Below are positions 60,013 through 64,000 of a DNA stretch of 64,000 nt, piece by piece (the first letter of the stretch is position 1; the number at the start of each line of letters is the position of its first letter). This DNA comes from Pararhodobacter sp. CCB-MM2 (GTDB lineage: Bacteria; Pseudomonadota; Alphaproteobacteria; Rhodobacterales; Rhodobacteraceae), in assembly GCF_001691415.1 (NCBI RefSeq), contig NZ_LRRR01000013.1:46578-110577 (forward strand), read 5' to 3'. Both the position numbers and the translations under genes were made by a program. The notes below the pieces were generated by a model, which saw only the letters and a list, made by a program, of their open reading frames with translations, was not told the origin of the DNA and searched no databases.

Positions 60013-61719
60013 ATGAAAAGCAGAATGGCCCTGTTCGGGGCTGCTGCCACCCTCGCGCTGATGCCGCTTGCGGCCGCGGCCGAGCGTGGGGACAGCGGGC
60101 ACCTGAACATCATCTATTGGCAGGCGCCGTCCATCATGAACCCGTACCTCTCGGGCGGGACCAAGGACGTCGAAGCCTCGTCGATCGTGCTGGAGCCGCT
60201 CGCGCGCTACAACCAAGACGGCGAGCTGGTTGCCTGGCTGGCCGAAGAGATCCCGACCGTGGAAAACGGCGGCGTGGCCGAAGACCTGATGTCGATCACC
60301 TGGACCCTGCGTGAAGGCCTTCTGTGGTCGGACGGCACGGCGGTGACCTCGGCTGACGTGGCCTTCACCGCGGAATACTGCATGCATCCCGAAGGCGGTT
60401 GCGCGCAGGCCTCGTTCTTCAACGACGTCGACAATGTCGAAGTCGTCGATGACCGCACCGTGATCGTGCACTTCACCGTGCCGAAGCCCGTGCCCTACCT
60501 GCCCTTCGTGACCGCCCAGTCGCCGGTCCTGCAAGCCGCCCAGTTCGCGGATTGCCTTGGCGCCCGCGCTCCGGAATGCACCGAAGCCAACTTCTATCCG
60601 ATCGGCACCGGCGGCTTCCGCGTCGTGGACTTCCGTCCGAACGACGTGATCCAGATGGAAGCGAACCCGAACTATCGCGATCCCATGCTGCCCCATTTCG
60701 CCACGCTGACCCTGAAGGGCGGCGGTGACGCGGCCTCGGCCGGTCGCGCGGTGATGGAAACCGGCGAGATGGACTACGCCTGGAACCTGCAGCTGGCCCC
60801 CGATGTCATCGACACGATGGCTCAAGGCGGTCGCGGTATGCCCGTGTCGGCCTTCGGCACGCTGGTCGAGCGTATCGAAGTCAACCTGACCGACCCGTCG
60901 CCGGATCTGGCGCCGGAAGTCCGCTCGACGCTGGAAGCGCCGCACCCGGTCCTGTCGGACATCCGCGTGCGTCAGGCCCTGTCGATGGCCATCGACCGCG
61001 AACTGCTGGTCGAAGTCGGCTATGGTCAGGCCGGTCAGGTGACCTGTAACCTGGTCCCCGCCCCGCCCGCCTTCGCCTCGGACGCCAACGACGCCTGCAT
61101 GGTGCAGGACCTCGACGGTGCCCGCGCGCTGCTGGACGAGGCCGGCTGGACGGTCGGTGGTGACGGCATCCGCGTGAACGCCGACGGCCGCCGCCTGGTT
61201 CTGGACTACCAGACCTCGACCAACGCCGTGCGTCAGGATTTCCAGGCCCTGATCCAGCAGTGGTGGCGCGAGATCGGCGTCGAAGCCAACCTGCGCAACA
61301 TCAACTCGTCGGTCTTCTTCGGTGGCGACCCCGGTTCGCCGGACACCTTCCAGAAGTTCTATGCCGACGTCGAGATGTACGCGAACAACTTCAACGGCAC
61401 CGACCCCGAGCAGTATCTGGGCGCCTACCGTTGTGGCCGCGAGCCGCGTCCGTCGACCCAGTGGCAGGGCGAGAACATCAACCGCTACTGTGACCCGGCC
61501 TATGACGAGCTGCACCTGCAGCTGGCGCAGACCGCCTCGATCGACGAGCGTGCCCGCATCGCGCGTGAACTCAACGACATGCTGATGCAGAACTTCGTCA
61601 TCATCCCGCTGGTCCACCGTGGCCGCGTCGATGCCCACTCGACCACCCTGGGCGGCGTTGCGCTGAACACCTGGGACTCGGGCCTGTGGAACATCGCCGA
61701 TTGGTACCGCACCGAGTGA
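60013..61719 (+). CDS. Peptide ABC transporter substrate-binding protein (SBP_bac_5)
   Basis: A 568-residue periplasmic binding protein. The Sec signal MKSRMALFGAAATLALMPLAAAA is cut near AAA-E; there is no twin-arginine, unlike the other binding protein in this window. HLNIIYWQAPSIMNPYLSGGTKD and VRQALSMAIDRELLVEVGYG are family segments. AAGGAGAGG precedes ATG 60013. It lies between the ATPase and permease genes. Confidence 0.93.
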   Translation: MKSRMALFGAAATLALMPLAAAAERGDSGHLNIIYWQAPSIMNPYLSGGTKDVEASSIVLEPLARYNQDGELVAWLAEEIPTVENGGVAEDLMSITWTLREGLLWSDGTAVTSADVAFTAEYCMHPEGGCAQASFFNDVDNVEVVDDRTVIVHFTVPKPVPYLPFVTAQSPVLQAAQFADCLGARAPECTEANFYPIGTGGFRVVDFRPNDVIQMEANPNYRDPMLPHFATLTLKGGGDAASAGRAVMETGEMDYAWNLQLAPDVIDTMAQGGRGMPVSAFGTLVERIEVNLTDPSPDLAPEVRSTLEAPHPVLSDIRVRQALSMAIDRELLVEVGYGQAGQVTCNLVPAPPAFASDANDACMVQDLDGARALLDEAGWTVGGDGIRVNADGRRLVLDYQTSTNAVRQDFQALIQQWWREIGVEANLRNINSSVFFGGDPGSPDTFQKFYADVEMYANNFNGTDPEQYLGAYRCGREPRPSTQWQGENINRYCDPAYDELHLQLAQTASIDERARIARELNDMLMQNFVIIPLVHRGRVDAHSTTLGGVALNTWDSGLWNIADWYRTE

Positions 61720-61743
61720 TCTGAGTACGATCTGACACTCACC

Positions 61744-61780
61744 GGGTCCGCCCCGCGCCCCAGGCAAAAGGGGCGGGCCC
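61744..61780. terminator. Intercistronic hairpin after the binding-protein gene
   Basis: GGGTCCGCCCC pairs with GGGGCGGGCCC (11 bp with one T-G) around a 15-nt loop. There is no T run. Such hairpins often hold binding-protein mRNA stable and lower permease expression in ABC operons. Confidence 0.6.
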
Positions 61781-61815
61781 ATTTGACGGAACGCTGAACC
61801 AAGGCGCCGAACCCC

Positions 61816-62826
61816 ATGTTCAACTACACCCTGCGACGGTTGCTGCTGGCAATCCCGACGCTTTTGTTCATCGCTCTCGCCATCTTCCTGTTGCTGGAAC
61901 TCTCGCCCGGCGACCCGATGGCAGACATGCCCCTCACCATCCCGCCCGAAGTGCGCGAGCAGATGCGCCTCGCGCTGGGTCTGGGCGAACCCTGGTACAC
62001 CCGCTTCGTGAAGTGGCTCTACCTGTTCTCGGTCGTGGAACCCAGCCATGTGCTGGCCAACATGACCGGCCTCGACTGGCTGGCGCTGGAAGGGCAACGG
62101 ATCATCTCGTTCCAGACCCGCTCGCCGGTTGGCGACATCATCGCGCAGCGCCTGCCGCAGACGCTGTGGGTCGTGGGCCTGAGCTACATCTTCGGCATTC
62201 TGGTGGCCCTGCCGATCGGCATCTGGTCGGCCTATCGCCAGTACAGCTGGTTCGACCAGGCGGGCACCTTCGTGTCGATGGTCGGCTTCTCGCTGCCGAC
62301 CTTCTTCACCGGCCCGCTGTTGATGCTGATCTTCTCGATCTGGCTGGGCTGGTTCCCGATCATCTACGACACGACATTGGTCGTCGACAGCTGGGGCGAT
62401 TTCCTCACGCAGCTGAGGCAGATGGCCATGCCGGTCTTCGTGCTGACGCTTTACAACGCGGCGCAGATCACCCGCTTCATGCGCGCCTCGATGCTGGACA
62501 ACCTGTCGCAGGATTACGTCCGCACCGCCCGCGCCAAGGGCATGACCGAGAATGTCGTCCTGCTGGTCCACGTCCTGCGCAACTCGATGATCCCGGTGAT
62601 CACCGTCATCGCGCTGGGGATCCCGCAGATCTTCACCGGCGCCATCATCACCGAGCAGATCTTCCGCGTGAACGGCCTCGGTCAGCTGCTGATCACCGCG
62701 ATCTATGCCTCGGATATCCCGATGGTGCTGACCCTCTCCGTCGTGTTCGCCATCCTGATCGTGCTCTTCAACCTGATTGCCGACCTGCTCTACGCGGTGT
62801 TCGACCCGAGGATCCGCTATGACTGA
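61816..62826 (+). CDS. dppB: Peptide ABC transporter permease (DppB family)
   Basis: A 336-residue permease beginning MFNYTLRRLLLAIPTLLFIALAIF, with SPGDPM near 35 and the EAA loop in ARAKGMTENVVLLVHVLRN. It overlaps the next permease by 8 nt. Confidence 0.92.
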   Translation: MFNYTLRRLLLAIPTLLFIALAIFLLLELSPGDPMADMPLTIPPEVREQMRLALGLGEPWYTRFVKWLYLFSVVEPSHVLANMTGLDWLALEGQRIISFQTRSPVGDIIAQRLPQTLWVVGLSYIFGILVALPIGIWSAYRQYSWFDQAGTFVSMVGFSLPTFFTGPLLMLIFSIWLGWFPIIYDTTLVVDSWGDFLTQLRQMAMPVFVLTLYNAAQITRFMRASMLDNLSQDYVRTARAKGMTENVVLLVHVLRNSMIPVITVIALGIPQIFTGAIITEQIFRVNGLGQLLITAIYASDIPMVLTLSVVFAILIVLFNLIADLLYAVFDPRIRYD

Positions 62827-63739
62827 CGCCACCGCCCCCAAGGATACGGCCAAGATCCGGCCGCCCCGCAACCAATGGTGGGATGTCTGGGACCAGTTCA
62901 AGGTGCACAAGGGCGCACTCGCGGGCTCGCTCGTGTTCATCCTGATCTTGCTGTTCTGCTTCGTCGGGCCCTGGCTCTGGCCCTATGACGCGACCTATAT
63001 CGACATCCGCTCGCGCAACCAGGGCATGAGCTTCGCCCATCCCTTCGGCACCGACCAGCTGGGCCGAGACATCATGGCCCGGATGATGGCCGGGGGTCAG
63101 GTCTCGCTGGCGGTGGGCATCGTCGCCATGCTGCTGTCGATCTTCATCGGCACGCTGATTGGTGTCGCCGCCGGCTACTTCCGCCGCGCGGACGGCATGC
63201 TGATGCGTCTGACGGACCTGTTCCTCGCCCTGCCCCTGCTGCCCCTGCTGCTGGTCATGTCGATGCTGTTCCGCCAGCCGCTCTCGGCAGTGTTCGGGGT
63301 CGAGACGGGGATGTTCCTGCTGATCGTCGCGGCCATCGGCATCACCTCGTGGATGCGAACTGCCCGCGTCGTGCGCGGCGATGTGCTGGCCCTGAAAGAG
63401 CGCGAATACGTCCTCGCCGCACGCTCGATCGGCACGCCGAACCGCCGGCTGATCCTGCGCCACATCCTGCCCAACGTGCTGTCGCCGGTCATGGTCTCGG
63501 CCACGCTGATGATCGCCACCGCCATCATTACCGAAAGCGCGCTGAGCTTCCTCGGCATGGGCTTCCCCCCCGATTTCCCGACCTGGGGCCGGCTTGTCTA
63601 TGACGGGATCGACTACCTGCAGCAATATCCTTCGCGGGCGATGCTGCCGGGCGTGTTCATCTCGCTGACGGTCCTGAGCGTGAACTATATCGGTGACGGA
63701 CTACGCGACGCTCTGGATCCCCGCATCCGCGGACGCTGA
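62819..63739 (+). CDS. dppC: Peptide ABC transporter permease (DppC family)
   Basis: A 306-residue permease with LKEREYVLAARSIGTPNRRLILRHILPN as the EAA loop and FGTDQLGRDIMARMM near the start. ATG 62819 overlaps the dppB stop. Last gene of the dpp operon, followed by a terminator. Confidence 0.92.
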   Translation: MTDATAPKDTAKIRPPRNQWWDVWDQFKVHKGALAGSLVFILILLFCFVGPWLWPYDATYIDIRSRNQGMSFAHPFGTDQLGRDIMARMMAGGQVSLAVGIVAMLLSIFIGTLIGVAAGYFRRADGMLMRLTDLFLALPLLPLLLVMSMLFRQPLSAVFGVETGMFLLIVAAIGITSWMRTARVVRGDVLALKEREYVLAARSIGTPNRRLILRHILPNVLSPVMVSATLMIATAIITESALSFLGMGFPPDFPTWGRLVYDGIDYLQQYPSRAMLPGVFISLTVLSVNYIGDGLRDALDPRIRGR

Positions 63740-63763
63740 CCGCGGGCAAATCGGACAGGAAGA

Positions 63764-63788
63764 AGGGGGCCCTCGGGCCCCCTCTTTG
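63764..63788 (+). terminator. Terminator of the dpp operon
   Basis: AGGGGGCC/GGCCCCCT with a CTCG loop, then CTCTTTG. Located 25 nt after the dppC stop. Confidence 0.7.
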
Positions 63789-63801
63789 CTGCGCAAATTC
63801 A

Positions 63802-63830
63802 CCCCCGAGGATATTTAGGGCACAAAGATG
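63802..63830. repeat. GATATTT...GCACAAAGATG repeat
   Basis: CCCCCGAGGATATTTAGGGC followed by ACAAAGATG resembles the element after ppaC (near 33420-33448). It belongs to the dispersed downstream repeats of this genome type. Confidence 0.55.
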
Positions 63831-63861
63831 CGCGCGGTTGGAAGCATGCACTCCATTCCCG

Positions 63862-63934
63862 CTCACCTTGTTGCAAATACTCAACGACGGTCGAGGACCG
63901 CGCGCCCCGCCTCATCACTCTGCGGCAAATACTC
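63862..63934. repeat. Paired dispersed repeat with ...AAATACTC... ends, copy 2
   Basis: CTCACCTTGTTGCAAATACTC and CACTCTGCGGCAAATACTC in the same order as copy 1 at 25795-25876, with a different centre. Lies beyond the dpp terminator. The last 66 bases of the window hold nothing else that I can name. Confidence 0.65.
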
Positions 63935-64000
63935 GATCGCAGGTTCCCCAAGGCACCGCCTAAGGCGCAGGGCAGCCGAGGCGCACGGGGTGGGTGGGCG

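Noticed and set aside
60010..62940. A 976-codon open frame on the minus strand
   Set aside because: It lies opposite the binding protein and dppB genes, is rich in His/Arg/Gln/Asp as expected of an antisense frame in GC-rich DNA, and shows no domain.

Overview
The window is GC-rich chromosomal DNA from an alphaproteobacterium, most likely a Rhodobacterales (Paracoccaceae) species; the genus cannot be resolved from the sequence alone. The signs are a short HisG paired with HisZ, a CIRCE-controlled groESL, a fused MrpAB (PhaAB-type) antiporter subunit, a PopZ-like protein, a flagellar SltF-like gene beside flhA-fliR-flhB, and dispersed '...AAATACTC...' and 'GATATTTTTGGAGCAAAGATG' repeats typical of this order. 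I see no rRNA, tRNA, CRISPR, prophage or insertion sequence.

Layout. 1-3.9 kb: a D-lactate/glycolate dehydrogenase-type flavoprotein, a mercaptopyruvate sulfurtransferase and two overlapping IclR regulators, with matching 17-bp inverted repeats in front of the flavoprotein gene and the first regulator gene. 4.0-12.7 kb (minus strand): a five-gene oligopeptide-type ABC importer preceded by two paralogous amidohydrolases and a Rieske ferredoxin, with shared palindromic motifs in the flanking non-coding DNA. 13.5-14.7 kb: a YcaQ-like DNA glycosylase. 14.8-18.8 kb: a tightly coupled four-gene set (HAD-UbiA fusion, GtrA, DprE1-like oxidase, DprE2-like reductase) that reads as a complete polyprenyl-phosphoryl-arabinose route, known mainly from mycobacteria. 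19.2-21 kb: a large uncharacterised secreted or anchored protein. 21-25 kb: HAD, hisG, hisZ, hisS (minus). 25.1-25.8 kb: slyX and an AHSA1 protein. 25.9-28 kb: groESL.

28-38.5 kb holds mixed small operons: a GerW/YtfJ-DUF2953 pair, a phosphatase, two tandem secreted paralogues, a DUF2161 nuclease-fold protein, a ZIP-like transporter, Mn-dependent pyrophosphatase, a PopZ-like protein, a pcm-like/TolC operon, a glutathione transferase and mscL. 38.6-44.7 kb: a full Mrp Na+/H+ antiporter operon (minus). 45 kb: a cold-shock protein. 45.5-50.6 kb: flagellar export genes with an SltF-like transglycosylase.

50.9-63.7 kb looks like a peptide and N-acyl-amino-acid scavenging region: three tandem M20 amidohydrolases behind a 14-bp palindrome, an FAD amine/amino-acid oxidase-GATase-ArgE operon, and a divergent dipeptide ABC importer (dppDF-SBP-dppBC). 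Uptake, deacylation or hydrolysis, and oxidative deamination of small peptides or acylated amino acids would form a coherent unit.

The most interesting system is the 14.8-18.8 kb cluster: a mycobacterial-type arabinose-lipid donor pathway in an organism with no mycolyl-arabinogalactan wall. Its HAD-UbiA fusion supplies the likely phosphatase step, and the benzothiazinone-target cysteine is naturally alanine.
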